From Thamnocephalis sphaerospora (taxonomy: Eukaryota; Zoopagomycota; Zoopagomycetes; Zoopagales; Sigmoideomycetaceae): DNA of 37,357 nucleotides. The notes beneath the pieces were generated by a model that did no database searches, had not been told where the DNA came from, and worked only from the letters and a program-made list of their open reading frames with translations. The DNA lies in assembly GCA_003614735.1 (NCBI GenBank), contig KZ992510.1, forward strand, positions 1 through 37,357, given 5' to 3'. Positions 1 through 12,353 of this stretch are shown here, one piece after another. The translations under genes were made by a program, and so were the position numbers. Each line of letters starts with the position of its first letter. Positions within the stretch are counted from its first letter, which is position 1.

Positions 1-3000
1 ATGGCGGCAGTGCGTACTTGTGTTTGCGACATGCTAGTCAGCGAACCGCTAGTCAGGCTGGGAGCACTTTACGCTCACGAGTCCACCGACACTTAATAAA
101 ACGTCAGTGGGATACTCCCCAGTAACCAAAAAAAAGGCGGCCTTTTGCAATTTCCTGTACTTGCGACATAGACATCTGCAATCGGCTTAGCAGGATGGAA
201 GCGCCAGGCACTCGAGCATTTGCAAACATTCAATAAAATGTGGTGGTATAGTTGCCGAAACCTCTCTTTTTGCACGCTGTGCTTTGTTAACATGGGAGGT
301 ACGCGCCTTTTTGCGCATGTGCCGAATGCTGTTTGGCCAGAGCATCCACGCGTCTATGCTACCGTGAACAGCATGGCTGAAACATCTGCCAATAACAGGA
401 CGCGTCAGCTGCATTGGTCGGCTCACTAGTTGCCGTGCTGACCTGTTGTTCCTTCCAAAACACGTTCTATGGCGCGTATTTGTCATACTTGTGGCATAGC
501 GGTATTTAGCCGGGCAGCGGCACGTTAAAGCGTGCAATGCTAACATGACGGTCGGACAAGCACACGACCTGGCCGTTTACACTTGCGCGCATGTATGTCT
601 GAGCAAATGAGGATGCCCACCATGTGGCTGCAGCGCATGTGACTCGGCTGTGCGGCTTGTTGACGCCTGCTACACGTGCAAGATGTGCGTACAACTGTGG
701 TGTCGGCACATTGGGCATTCTGCGGCGAAGGGCTAGGCTTGTGGAGGGCTCCGACAGTGAGTGCAGTGTACACAATGTGCAAAGGATGCATGCTGCTCAG
801 TCGGCGACATTGCACCGCGGCATGTACAGCTGCCGCTTGTCCATGTCCCAGCCGCAAATACCTTGACTTTCGAGCTGAATGCGGGTGATTCTATCGTTAA
901 GCGGTGCGAACAACATGGCTAATTTGCCTGTGCATTGTGTTTTCGGGTGCGTACATGTGCGGCATTACTGCTTCGACCAAGCAGCAGTGGGAAACTGGCC
1001 ACGCACAATACCAAGGTACAAGGCACGGGCCACTGTATTCTAGGCGAGCCATAAAGGGCAATGTAGGCACAACGTCGAAAAAGTGGTGTCGGCGCCCATA
1101 TCACCGCTGACTGTCAAGGTAGCGCTTGACTGCGACGGTCGCGCTAACCGGTAATTCGAGCTGACATGACCACCAACGAACGTCTGTGCTTGACTGGCGT
1201 AGCTCGCTGGCAGACGGTGCCTTGGCAATTTGCGCCATCGCGCATGCTCTGACGAAAGCAACAAACCGCCTTGAACTCCGCTGCAGCAATGTTGGTAATG
1301 TGCCGCGCCCGACTAAGGCCAGCCGTGGCAGCAAACAGCGTGTGCATGTGGCTATGTTCGAGCCGTGTCCATGTCGCCCGGATATCCACCTGTCATGCTA
1401 AGCAATCTGCGCTACCAAATAACAAGCACCGGGAAAGTGTCACTCATGCAACCGAACCGACGGCGTTTAGCGATGCTGGTCACTAGAGGCGCAGCGTGAA
1501 TGCAGCCGCGGTGGCGGATACCGCTACCATGCTGCCGCATCTGCATCCTCCAGATCGGGGCGGCGTACGGGGACGCTGCTTGGCCTGCCCTGCATACCAT
1601 TTTCTTGCACCTTGGTGGTCAGCATCCTGCTGATTCGCATGCAGGCCGCAAAAGTGTTGCAGCAAGGGTAGGGCCTTGGCCTGTATTCGCAGTAGCATCC
1701 AGGGACGGGCGGCCGATGCCCAGTGTCGCACGCGTGCCCACTCTGACCGGGTAAACGAACGCGGGACGGACCGTACGCGCAGCAGCCAGCGTGGAAGCGA
1801 TCACAGCGATCGCAGCTGCTGCGGCAAAGGTAAGCGCATGCTGCCATCCACGGTTATTTCCCCGCACGGTATGGACACAGCTTGAATGCCGCATGCACAC
1901 ATGCAAACGAGTGCATGAAGGCGCGTGCATATATACGTGTGTGTATCCTGGGTAGTAAACGGCTGAGCACATGCCTGCTCATGCACTCTTGAAACAGGGA
2001 TGCTTTGTCCCAATGGTAGGCTACTCATGGCGAGCCAATCTGTTTGGCTACAGTATATGCGGGGGAAAGCATTTACTCAGGCGGTTAAGCCAGCCGGCAG
2101 CTGCTGTCATCGTGGCAGTGACCACCAACTTGTTCTTGTCCACGGACCATCGACATGACGACGCATACATGGCTATATGCACTCACCACATCGTCATTGC
2201 GTGTGTCAATGATGCTGATGCCATCGCGTGTACGGATGAGGGCGCATGAGCGTGTGGGCAGGTCTGCATCTTTTGCAGCACTTTGATCTTGTGCAAGGCG
2301 CATCGCGCGTAGGCACACTATGCAGTACCACCGGCAAAGCACGTGAAGAAGAAGAGCGCGAATGCACACGATGGAGCACACGCAACGCATGCTACGCGGG
2401 CGCACGCGCGTGCATCGTCGGCCTCGTCCGTCGACGCCTGCATCTATTCCGTGTGCTTGTCGCTGCGCATATGTCTGCTTACCCGTAAGACGGCGTGGGC
2501 GCTGCCCCTTTTGCCAACGCCGTAGAGCACCATCCGTGTGTACGTGCGGCGTATCTAGTCATCCGGCGGTGATGGATGGTTCAGCGACGAGGCGCACGCT
2601 GCAGAGCATGTACATGTGCGCACACGTTGTGGCCGTCCGAGGGCAGTCGCCACGGCCGCAGCAGTCTTCCCTCGCATTGGCGTTGCGGCGGCCGTGGAAG
2701 ATGTGCCGTCTCGTGACAAGCAAATTGTTATCAACCGCAGCGGCGGGTTTGGCAACAGTCTATCCTGGTTCCGCCGCTACACTTTTGCTTCCTCTCACGT
2801 TCGTACACTTGCACGCCGTAATCCATTTCCACGTTTCCGCCTCTCTTGCTGTCCTGCTGCCTGTCACTCATTTGCCGATAGCCAGCTTTCCGCGCACCTA
2901 ACGCTGCTACAGTCCACCATTTCCGTTGATCCTTCTACGTTGTCTGAATTATAATCATCTGTCAGCATCGCCTTGCCGCCAGCTCTTTTGTGCACGGGTA

Positions 3001-3996
3001 CGCGACGCGTTTTGCCGCCACTTGCTTACTTTGTCGGAGCCCGGCCTGACCTGTGTTCTACTGGGGGCAAACCTTGGCGATTTGGCCGTGCGGCTGCTCC
3101 TGCCGCAACCGTCTGCTGTCCACCCTTAATAGCCCGTCTTTGTGCTCAAGTGGCCCGTACTGTCGTTTTATTACCGCCGACACGCCACGTCCACGCACTT
3201 GTGCGCACGCTCCCTCTTTCCTTCACTCCCTCTCTTTCTCTCTTCTCTCTTCTCTTTCTTCTTCTACACGCTTGTTGTTCCTCTTTGCACCTGCTTTTCT
3301 CGTACTTTCAGCTGTCTTGGCCTCGCCGCCCAGCCCTTGACGTAAGGCGTTATTGCGCTCTACACGTGATTCTCCCCCACAAACCACCTTCCATCCGATT
3401 GCCGCCCGTTACTGTACGTGGGTGAGTACAGGTCATTGACCCAGTAAGTAGACATTCTATGCGCCATCGGCATCTTGGCCCATGGTGGCGGTCGGGGACG
3501 CCAGTGTTGCCGGCTGTGTCGGTAAATGGTAGTGCATCTCTGACCGGCCCGCACGCTTTCATTTTGTACCACCTGCGATGTTCACTTTGGTTTACATGTT
3601 TGGCGCCGCGTCACCAGCGGGATCCTGCTTCCGTCTCGTCTTGTTCTCGCCTTGTGCTCGCCACCCTTTGGTACACTCCTTTGCCGCCGCCTGCGCATTG
3701 ACGAAAAAGCGTCGACGCCAGCTTTGGCGCACCCTTGCCACAGCCACGCTTTCATCCTGAGACGCATCTCTTTCCACCTGCCTCTTACCTTCCCCGCTAA
3801 AACTCGACTCGGCCCGCTGCTCGTGCCTGGTTCACGCTACTCTCGTCTTTTCCTCCTTGCTTTTTCTTTGCTGAACGGTGAGCGCACGGTTTGGGGTGTC
3901 CCGCTTCTGTCGAAAATATGGTCAGCCTGCCTGGGCGCTGCGCAGGCGGAGTGGCCACTTTGCAAAGAAGGCAATAGTGGCGGTAGCCGGTGCTCT

Positions 3997-3997
<1 letters not shown>

Positions 3998-4030
<33 letters not shown>
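3998..4030. repeat. (GGC)11 trinucleotide repeat
   Basis: Eleven uninterrupted GGC units. No gene model covers it. It lies in the long leader/promoter region of the zinc-finger gene, 170 bp before a second triplet tract. G-rich on the + strand, so it could fold in DNA or RNA. Confidence 0.9.
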
Positions 4031-4183
4031 AAGCCTATGCCGTCCGTGGCACGTTCAATTTGGTCAACCTGTGCTCATGCCATGCGTTGCCCCGTGTAGA
4101 TACTGCCCAGCCCGCTCACATAACGCACCTGCAACTGCTACTCTTTAGCACTACAGCCCTTGACGCCGCTGCCACCTCTGGTG

Positions 4184-4220
4184 CCACCACCACCACCACT
4201 GCTGCTGCTGCTGCTGCTGC
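4184..4220. repeat. (CCA)5 followed by (CTG)7 trinucleotide repeat
   Basis: Five CCA units run directly into seven CTG units. Outside any supported gene. A GTAAGA donor-like site follows at about 4237. Confidence 0.85.
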
Positions 4221-6767
4221 ACGTCTCCTCCCACGGTAAGATAAGCGCTTGTTATCTCGTAACACGTGTCGACAACGTGATCGCCGCTGTGCGTACGCGA
4301 CGATTCGCTGGCGTGCATACTTGCTGTACACACCCGTCACGCCAAAGTGTTGGTGTCGCCTACGTGAACCGGCCACCTGCAGTGCCACCATGCACGCGTG
4401 TAACACGCTGCCTTGTTACTCCATGATTGCTATGTTTCCGCTGTGCTGGTCGCTGCGATGGTTGCTGCGGCGGCCTCGACAGGTGTACTCACAGTGCGTC
4501 ACAATGTCCAGTGCATGCTGCACCGGTTGCATGCTCATGCTGCGCGTATCGCACGGGCCTATTCGGTGCTCTGCTTGCCGAGCCCGCTCTCGCCTAAAGA
4601 CGATGTTGGCGCGCCGTTGCCGGCAGTTGCCGCGTTTGATAGGTGGCGGCTACGACGACGACGACGGCGACGGCGACATGATCACTTGCGCCACTGCATC
4701 ATCCCTGCCTAGGCCGCCTGCCCCATACTTCGGCCCGCTCTCACTGCCGCAACGGTCTTGCGCTCTTGCATTGTTCCAGACGGCAAAGCGGATGTACCGA
4801 CAAGCGCGCGCGTGCCCGAAACATGTAGAAATGCCGTCGAGCATTAACGGTGGTCGCGGCGCGGCAGCTCAGTCAGCCTTACGGAGCTTGTCTGGCGTTG
4901 TTGTCGCTGGTACTCGTGGTCTGGAATGGCGTGCTTGCACACGGGTGCAACGGCGATCGCTTTGGTCGTTTTCCGGGTCTATGTTTGTCGGTTTGTGCGC
5001 TTCCGCGTCTGGTAGGCCACTCATCTGCGTAGTCCAACCGACAGCGTCCAGTCATCGACCGGACAGCGTGCCATGGTACCGGTGGATTCATTACGCCGCA
5101 GCAATGCCGTTGGCTCGCACGTACCGCAGGTGAACGGCATCCAACATCAGCTGCACGCTACGCCCGTCATGGTTTGCGACTGCGCGCCATACCCACACAC
5201 GCATGCGCCATGCGCGAACAAACAGTGTCGCCAGACGCGTTTGCTTTACCCGCGTGCTGCTGCCATGGTGTCGGCAATCACAGTCCCCCATACACGTCTG
5301 CACTGCGTGTAGACGGCGTATACGACCACGGATTTGCTCATGCCAGATGACATGGACAGCACGACGGTGGGCTTCAGCACTGGATCAGGCGGTAGTACAT
5401 GCTGTCGCATCTGGTCGGCGCTTGGACCCTGCACGGTATGCTGCGGCGTATGCATCCTGAATCTATCCGACTGCGATTGGCCGGTGTCCGTTGGGACACC
5501 GTCGCAAACGGACGCTCCGTGCGGCGGCGGTCACCGGCGGCTGTGACCATGCTTGGATGCCGCAAACACATTGGTCCATGGCATCCCACGCGGCGGATGG
5601 TGCGGCAAGCAGCTGCCTTTGACGCAAAGTTGGTGCTGCCGCCCAGGATGGGCACCGACGGTCGGCCGGCATGGTGTGCTCCCGTCGGGCGATGATTGTG
5701 GCGCCACCTCGGCCATTTTGGGCCAGCCGGCCTTTGGCTCAAATGGCGCCTACCCTGCGCGGACATGGCCAAGATGGCATGCGCCGGTCGGGTCACGGCC
5801 TTGTGCGCACCTCCTTTCTCTTGCTTGCTTACTGGCACCCGCCTGCTCGCTCGATTCCTTTTCTCTGCCGCTTACTTGTCTAGCGTGCGTACGCTCGCAC
5901 GCACCTGCCACGAGCGCCCCGCCCTTGTTAGACCTGGGCGTGCGCGCACACGCTTCTCTTTTTGCATTCTCACGCGTGCCTTAGACGTATCCACTGCCGA
6001 TCGGGCGCACATTGGTTGCTACTCGGGCGGTTTTCTCGGTGCTTGCACACACACGCTGGTGGCGATCCTCCTGCCCGCAGACAGGCGTGTGGCCCATCGC
6101 CGGCCGGCGCTTTCTTTTTACCACTCCGCCGCCCTCTTTTGTGTGCTGCCCGTGGCCTACGACCATCGGCGTTGCTCTCCTGCGCCTTTGCTCCACACGC
6201 TCCGCCGTCGGCTTACGCTTTGTTTTCCTGTTTATCGGCGCCATTTTCGTACTGCAACTTAGTAGTCCGCCACGTGCATCATCCCTTTCGGCTGTCTTTC
6301 TTCTCTGAACGCACCACCGCCGGTTAATTCGCTCGGTCGTCGTCCTTGCTCGCTCGCTCTCTCTCCCTCTCCATCCTCTGCATCGGCCTGTCGCCCACCT
6401 AATAGTGCAAGTATACCATCGCCTAGGTAAGCCCTGGTTCGTGGATGCGTCGGCCGCTCGTCTCTGCCGGTCACAGCGGCAAACACAATGCCCTCTGTGC
6501 GGGTGTGGGCAAAGGCGAGGGCATGCCGCTGCTCCTGCAAGCGTCTGTGTACACCCATCCAAGCGGACGCCCACGCCCTCGCACGCTCCCACCGTCCTTG
6601 CCCGTGCTGCCATGCCGGCAAGCAGCAGCGGCTGCATCGCCGTTCGGCGGCGATGGTGCACGGCCATGCTCGCGGCGGCGATGAGAACATGCATGCAAAT
6701 GGCGTAGCACGTTGCACTCGGCTGAGGCACGGCGGTCTTGTACTCCTTTGCCACTGGGCGCCAAATC

Positions 6768-6785
6768 GGCGGCTGCCCTTTGTCG
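6768..6785 (+). repeat. 18-bp direct repeat, copy 1
   Basis: The 18-mer GGCGGCTGCCCTTTGTCG recurs identically at 7406-7423, 638 bp downstream on the same strand. The flanks differ. Both copies are in the noncoding leader region. Confidence 0.7.
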
Positions 6786-7405
6786 CGAACGACTTGCATG
6801 CGGGGCATAGCCACACCGGACATACTCCTACCCGCCTGCTCGTCCGTCTGCCCGCCGCGTCACGCCAGGTGCTCAAGCCCTGGCGAGCATCGCCGATGGC
6901 GGAGGCGCAACAGGGAGGTGTGATCCCGCCCTTTGGTTCACTGGGTGGCACACTCACGCATGCTGTTTGCGCGTCGGCCGAGCGTGCCAACCTTGCCGTG
7001 GGGTTCGTCATCTGTGGCGACACCGTCGGCGCATGCTTTAGCACGGTCGGCCACCAACGTCGATGTCGCTGGCCCTAAACACGCACTTGTTCACGAGCCA
7101 TGATCACGTTTGGCCTGTGCCTGCGCTTGTTGCAAGTCAGGCATACGCTTTCGCACGACGCCTCGTGGACCGACTGGCCTGCCGACACGTGCTGGCTAGC
7201 CTGATCCTGTTGGCGCGCGCCGAAAAGGCAGCCGTGGCACATCGCTTGCCCGCCATTTTGGTGTGGCGCGGGCCGCTCGCCTAGTGTTGTCGGTGCTGCT
7301 GTACACTCGCCCGGGCCATGCTGGGTCGAGGGCTGTTCACGTTGCCTGCACAACCGCGCCTGCCTCGCTGAACGCGGCAGCCTCACTGCGCTGCCGTTTG
7401 CCTTT

Positions 7406-7423
7406 GGCGGCTGCCCTTTGTCG
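7406..7423 (+). repeat. 18-bp direct repeat, copy 2
   Basis: Second identical copy of the 18-mer found at 6768-6785. No gene overlaps it. Confidence 0.7.
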
Positions 7424-7636
7424 GGCAGCGACTCATCACCTGGTGCAACCGCCAAACCGCATGCACTGCGCAGCTTATCCGCCCTCTTCTCGTTTGCCCG
7501 TCCCCTGCTTGCACTCGGCGACCGCTGCCTACGGTGCCTAAAGGATACTCACGCGTGGTCGCTTTTGCGCTCGTTCTCACTGCTCCCCGCTACGTTTCAC
7601 TCTCCACTCTCTCGCCACCCACTTGCTTGTACTGGC

Positions 7637-7681
7637 CGCCCGCCCGTCCGCCCGTCCGTCTGTTCGTCTGTTCGTTCGTTT
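7637..7681 (+). repeat. Degenerate CCGT/TCGT tandem tract
   Basis: Irregular tandem array of four-base units (CCGC, CCGT, CTGT, TCGT) ending in TTTCAG. Strongly pyrimidine-rich on the strand of the downstream regulator, as is common near fungal transcription start sites. Confidence 0.6.
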
Positions 7682-8173
7682 CAGCGCACCCTCTTTCGCT
7701 CGGCCACCCTGCACCACCCACACCTGCCTTACGTTTCTGCCCGCGCAACCCTCGGCCACTTTCATTCCTACGCTGACGCCTCCTCTTGCTCACCCTATCC
7801 TTACTCACTTTGCCGCTGCCGTTCCCCTTTGTTCCTCCTCTCTTGTGCTCTGTCCTTGCCGGCCTTACCGTACGGCGGTGGCATGGTTCTTGGTTACGGC
7901 TTGCATTAACCTGGTGGGCCACCTGCGGACGCTTCCTTGGCGCACATCCATTCCCTTCACCGTGGCCTGGTGCGTGCTGGACAACGTGTGCAAAGGCGTT
8001 GTCGGTGTGAATCGTGCGGCGGACGGAAAACCGCAGCGAACACGCGTAGGCTTCGCGATAACATCGCCGCCGCGTGTTCGCGGTCCAGTCGGCAGCGACG
8101 CGTTTCAGCTGCTCCAGCGCGATACTTGTGCCTTGCGTCGCTATTGATACCGTGCCGCACGCGGCTGCCCTTG

Positions 8174-8208
8174 CTAACCTACGGCTACCTTTCTTTGGCA
8201 CTCGCCAG
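8174..8208 (+). other. Probable 5'-leader intron branch site and acceptor
   Basis: CTAAC at 8174-8178 is followed by a T-rich stretch and a CAG ending at 8208. This is the same branch-to-acceptor geometry as the coding introns of this window, and it lies 43 bp before the start codon at 8252. It therefore looks like the 3' end of an intron in the 5' untranslated leader. The matching donor is not identified; the GTAAGC at about 6425 is one candidate. Confidence 0.5.
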
Positions 8209-8251
8209 TCTGCGGTCTAGCCATTCACCTGCGGCCTACTTGCTCTACTTT

Positions 8252-11200
8252 ATGCACACCGCCAGCGCCAGCACTTTGCCCACCCGACCATCCCCGCCGC
8301 CTGCTGAGCCACTCGCATCGCCAGCATTGCTTTCGCCGTCCACGCTCCCGTCGATGGCAGCAACCGTTTCTGGCCACGCTGGAATGACGATACACCTTGC
8401 CCGCCACGCTGCCGACTTAGCATCGCCGTCTACGCCCACCACGACTGCCTTTGCTTCAACGTCCATGGTCCACGCGAATGCGCACGCGGACATGGTAAGC
8501 GCCGACTTGCCATCTGTCGGCATGCACGCCGATGTGGAGATGACCGGCGCAAAGCCGGATCCACTGCCAACGCTGCCCTCCATCGCCTCCACTGGCGTCC
8601 TTTCCGGGCCTGCCAGCGCATCAGCCGTTTCCATGGCCGAGACGCCCATGGAAGGACCAGGTGGGGTAGGTCTGCCGCCCCCACCACACCACTATGCGTA
8701 CGAGACTCGTAAGCCGTCGCCCTATCCGTCCGAGGACAGTATGGTGGTGATGACAGTGGTGGAGGAGCCAGGCATGCCAACAGGTGCGCCGGTCTCTCGC
8801 CACACCATGTATCCTAGTATTTCACCGTCGCCGCATCATCCCTCGCAGCGGCCGTCTGCACCCGCGGCCCACTCGGCGCCCACGCGTGCCCTGACCATGC
8901 CGCTGATGCACAATGGCGCGCATCCGCCCCATGCGTCCGCTAGCGGCCCGGCGCCAAACACTTCGCCGCCCATGTCGGGCAATGCGCTGTGGAACGTCGT
9001 CAAAGAAGGTCCGTTCTGGTGTCGCTGGCACGGGTGCCAGCAGACGCAGGAAGTGGGTGATGCGGAAAGCGGAGAGATGAAACGGAGCGACGACACTGCC
9101 GCCGAGGAATCCGACGGTAATGCCAACAGCGGCGGCAAGATGTTCACCGACGGCCACGACATTTGGCAGCATATCCTGCACGTGCATCTGTCGCCGCGTC
9201 CGCGCCGTGGCCATGTGTTTACATGCCGCTGGGTCAACTGCAACTTCACCAGCGTCACCGGAGCTTACGGCGCCGAAATGCACCTGCGCGGCCATTTGGA
9301 CTGGCATCCATATTGTTGCAAGGTTTGTACGCCCGCGCGCCCGTAATCTGTGCGGCGGCCACAGGCGTGTGTATCAAGCGCTAACCGGGCGGTCTGGCAT
9401 ATCGGCATGAATGGGCGTACATGCACACCTTAGATGTGCGGCGTGCGTTTCAAGCGTCGTGGCGACTACGCCAAACATATGCGCGAAAAGCACAACATGC
9501 GCCCAGGCCGCGACTCGCAATCGCCCGAACCCATCTCGCCGTCCAACCACGGTATGGCAGCGTACAGCCCAGGCACGGCAATGCCGCCGCACTATGACCT
9601 GGTCGATGATGGCGCTGGTCCGGGCATGGTGATGCGTGATCCGTACGGTCGGCCGATCCCGCACGCGTCACCCAATGCCAACATGCGGCGTGTCAGTCTG
9701 GACTCTGGGTACATGTCCTACGGCGGACCGCGTTCGCGCGAACCGCGGCGCTCCTTTGACCAGCACCACAGCTATCAGCCGTACGGTCTACACCCGCCGC
9801 ACTACCACCATCCGTACTACCACCACCAGCATTATCCGGGACACCCGCCGCCGCCGCCGCCGCCGCACCATGGATCGCCCTCGCTTACGGGACCGTCGTC
9901 GGCCGCGGCCATGGGCGTGCCGGCGCGCACATCGTCGGCATCGGGTCCGCTGCCGCATCTACCACGGCCCATGTCGGCTGCTGCTGCCTTCCACTATCGC
10001 CCGCATCACGCACAGTCCATGCCCTACCTAGGCTCGTCGAGTGCTGGCCTGCACGGCGACACGGCGGATCCAGAGGTGCTTCACCGGCAGGTGATGGCAC
10101 TGGATCGGAATCAGCGACCGGCGGCGGTAGCGGCCATCATTGAAGGCGGTGACGCAACGGTAGCGCTGCGTGCCTCGCCCACATCTGAGCGCATGCACGC
10201 GTCCGTGGTGCTGCCGCCCATTCGCACATCCAGTCCGAGCGAGGCGGGTCTACGAAATGCTGCCGAGTCGAGCGTGCTTGTCAGCGGCACACCGTCACCG
10301 CTGCTACAGCATCCGCGCCCGCTGCACGACACTCGTCTGGCGCTGCCGATGCCTGTGCCGCACAACCCGGCCAAGTTTAATGTATCTTGGGAGTGCACAC
10401 GTCGATCGCCGCCTAGTCGTCCTGCCTCGATTGCAGTGCCTGAGGCGGCTGGCAGCACACGCTTGAGTCAGGCGCCCATGATGCGTCGTCAGTCGACCAA
10501 CACCATGCTGCCGGTGCCGCAGTCTTACCGGCCGAGCGATCGGACGTACGGCTATGAGGATGCCTACGGCCCACACGGGTCGCCGCACTATCTCACCAAC
10601 GGTTTTGCTCGGGGCGGCGATGGCGATGCACACATGAGCATGGCGCACTCTGCGCCGTCTACCTCTATGATGCACGCGCCGCAGCCGCGAGTGCTGCATC
10701 CGTTGCCATTCTCGTCACCGTCCACGGCAAGCACTGCGCTGCCAGCTCATGACGAGTGCGCCGAAGAAGACCATGCACTGTCGTCGCAATCGTCCGTGCC
10801 TATGGAGCAGGATACGCCGGTGCCGGTCCATGCGCGCAAGCTGCCGGCATTGAGCCGCTTGCTGGGTGGTGAGGACACGGATATGCTGCCACCCTCAACA
10901 CAAAAGCGTCCACGCTCGGGCACACTCGAGTCGCTCAATAATCCCAAGGCGCAACGCCATCCTTCGCAGCGCACCGAATCGGACGGAGCACCCGCGGCAG
11001 CCTGTGCTTCTGGCGGCGAGGACGACGATGACGCGTCGCTGCGTCGCCTTTTCCGCGCCCTGCTGACGCTATCGGACCCGCGCCACATGCCAGAAATGGA
11101 AGCACGCCAGCTGCTGGGCACGTTGTCAGCGTCACAGCCGCGCTGGCGCCAGGTGCTGGCCGAGATGCAGCCGGACGAGGTGGCCTGCGTGTTTGATAGC

Positions 11201-11395
11201 TATGCTCGTCTGCGCGACCGATGTGATACGCACGCGGCAGCCGCCCACGTGAGCGGCGATCGCAGAGCGGGCGCATCGCCCATCGATATTCTGGCCGACG
11301 TGGCCGAGACAGCACCACGAGCTGCTAGCGTGCAGCCCATTACGCCAGCCGACTCCAACATGGGCGAGGCGGTGGCAGCGGCCACGCTGGACTAG
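8252..11395 (+). CDS. C2H2 zinc-finger transcription regulator (PacC/Gli-type fingers)
   Basis: Two exons, 8252-9322 and 9434-11395, give 1010 aa; the 111-bp intron (GT..TAG) is phase 0. Three fingers lie around residues 257-377. Finger 1 has a CRWHGC cysteine pair (257, 262) and HILHVH (307-312), with a long acidic insertion between them. Finger 2 is CRWVNC (325, 330) with His 348 and 352. Finger 3 is complete only after splicing: Cys 356 and 359, His 372 and 377. The Trp after the first Cys of fingers 1 and 2, and the close packing of 2 and 3, resemble PacC/Rim101 and Gli/Zic proteins. The N-terminus is Ser/Pro/Ala-rich. Exon 2 has a His/Tyr/Pro-rich stretch, and a predicted helical acidic region lies near the C-terminus. 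It is probably a nuclear DNA-binding regulator with unknown targets. The start is the first in-frame ATG after the likely leader acceptor. Confidence 0.85.
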
Positions 11396-12353
11396 GACAA
11401 GCGGCCTATCACAGGTCTACTGCTCTCGCTGTCGATGACGATGATGTACGCACACGCTTCAGCGTCCATCCTATGCATTCGCCCATGCACACACGCACTC
11501 ACAAACACACCGCTACGACTATGACTGCTACGACCACGTCGATGCTGATGAAAGCATAATCTTTAGCACGCCACCGCCGCTTATACTTGCGCAAGCACGT
11601 ACTTTTTTTTCATTGCATCGACGTGCGCTGCGTTCATCACCGCATACCTATCCAACCACACCGATGCATCGCAGTTGTGCTTTTCTTTTTTCGTTATGCG
11701 TTCCCTTCGCTCACTCCTCACTCACCCACCCATTCACTTTCTGTTCACGCTTCTTTTGCGTTGCCGGCCACTGATGCCCTTTACTCTTTTCGTTGCTTAT
11801 CCTTTACAGCATCGGCTTGCGCACTTGCCGCTGCTTCGCTGAAACTGCATTAGCCCCCTGCTACCTCTGTGCGCTAGTTTGTGCACACTCTGCCCGCCGG
11901 TCGGGTGGCCGTTCTGTGTTCCTGACGTGGCCGCTGTTGTATACGCGATGACGACCGTCCTGCTATTTGGCTTCGGCACCTCTCGTGGCCACATCATATA
12001 CGGCCACCTGCCATTCACATCACATCAGGACAGATGCCGGCAGTTCAAGGGTGCTTGGCCACGCTGGACGCTTGTCCTTCCGCCGCCGACCCCTTCACTG
12101 CGCTGCAGGCGCTGCATTGGTGCTGGTGCGCTCAACCGGTTTCTGTTTATCTCATGTCCACTTGATGTGTGCGCACCCCGACTGCCCATTCGCGCCGCTT
12201 CTGGTTATCTTTTTGGCATTGATAATACATTATTCGCGTTCCAACGGGAAACAAACCTGTGTGCCACCGCATGTGCATCAGCAGGACATGCACAGCGACA
12301 CCGTCTGCCACACTGTGTTTATGCGTTCTTTTTATTGCAGCCTGCATGCAGCA
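11396..12353. other. Convergent intergenic region
   Basis: Lies between two 3' ends. It holds T- and C-rich stretches (for example eight T's near 11603) but no gene or RNA that I can support. Confidence 0.6.

Larger units (their letters stand above)
1..8251. other. Gene-poor region upstream of the zinc-finger regulator
   Basis: I see no convincing coding exon on either strand. The open frames are short, overlap each other on both strands, and translate to Arg/Cys/His/Pro-rich text with no domain, as expected by chance in GC-rich DNA. From about 2.7 kb the + strand is rich in C and T, with strong pyrimidine tracts near 3215-3300, 6335-6375 and 7630-7680. Triplet repeats lie at 3998-4030 and 4184-4220. 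Donor-like sites (GTGAGT at 3422, GTAAGA at about 4237, GTAAGC at about 6425) and a complete branch/acceptor at 8174-8208 suggest that at least the last part is transcribed 5' leader. Part may be promoter or noncoding RNA; this cannot be settled from sequence alone. Confidence 0.6.

Noticed and set aside
3652-4239. 195-codon frame with a long Arg run
   Set aside because: The Arg run is only the GGC repeat read in frame; no other protein-like features.
5553-6327. Overlapping + strand open frames
   Set aside because: Three frames open at once, composition-driven and rich in Leu/Arg/Cys, no family resemblance.
5981-6823. 280-codon open frame on the minus strand
   Set aside because: Arg/Cys/His-rich text without domain, overlapped by open frames on the other strand. 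Typical of chance frames in GC-rich, T/C-skewed DNA.
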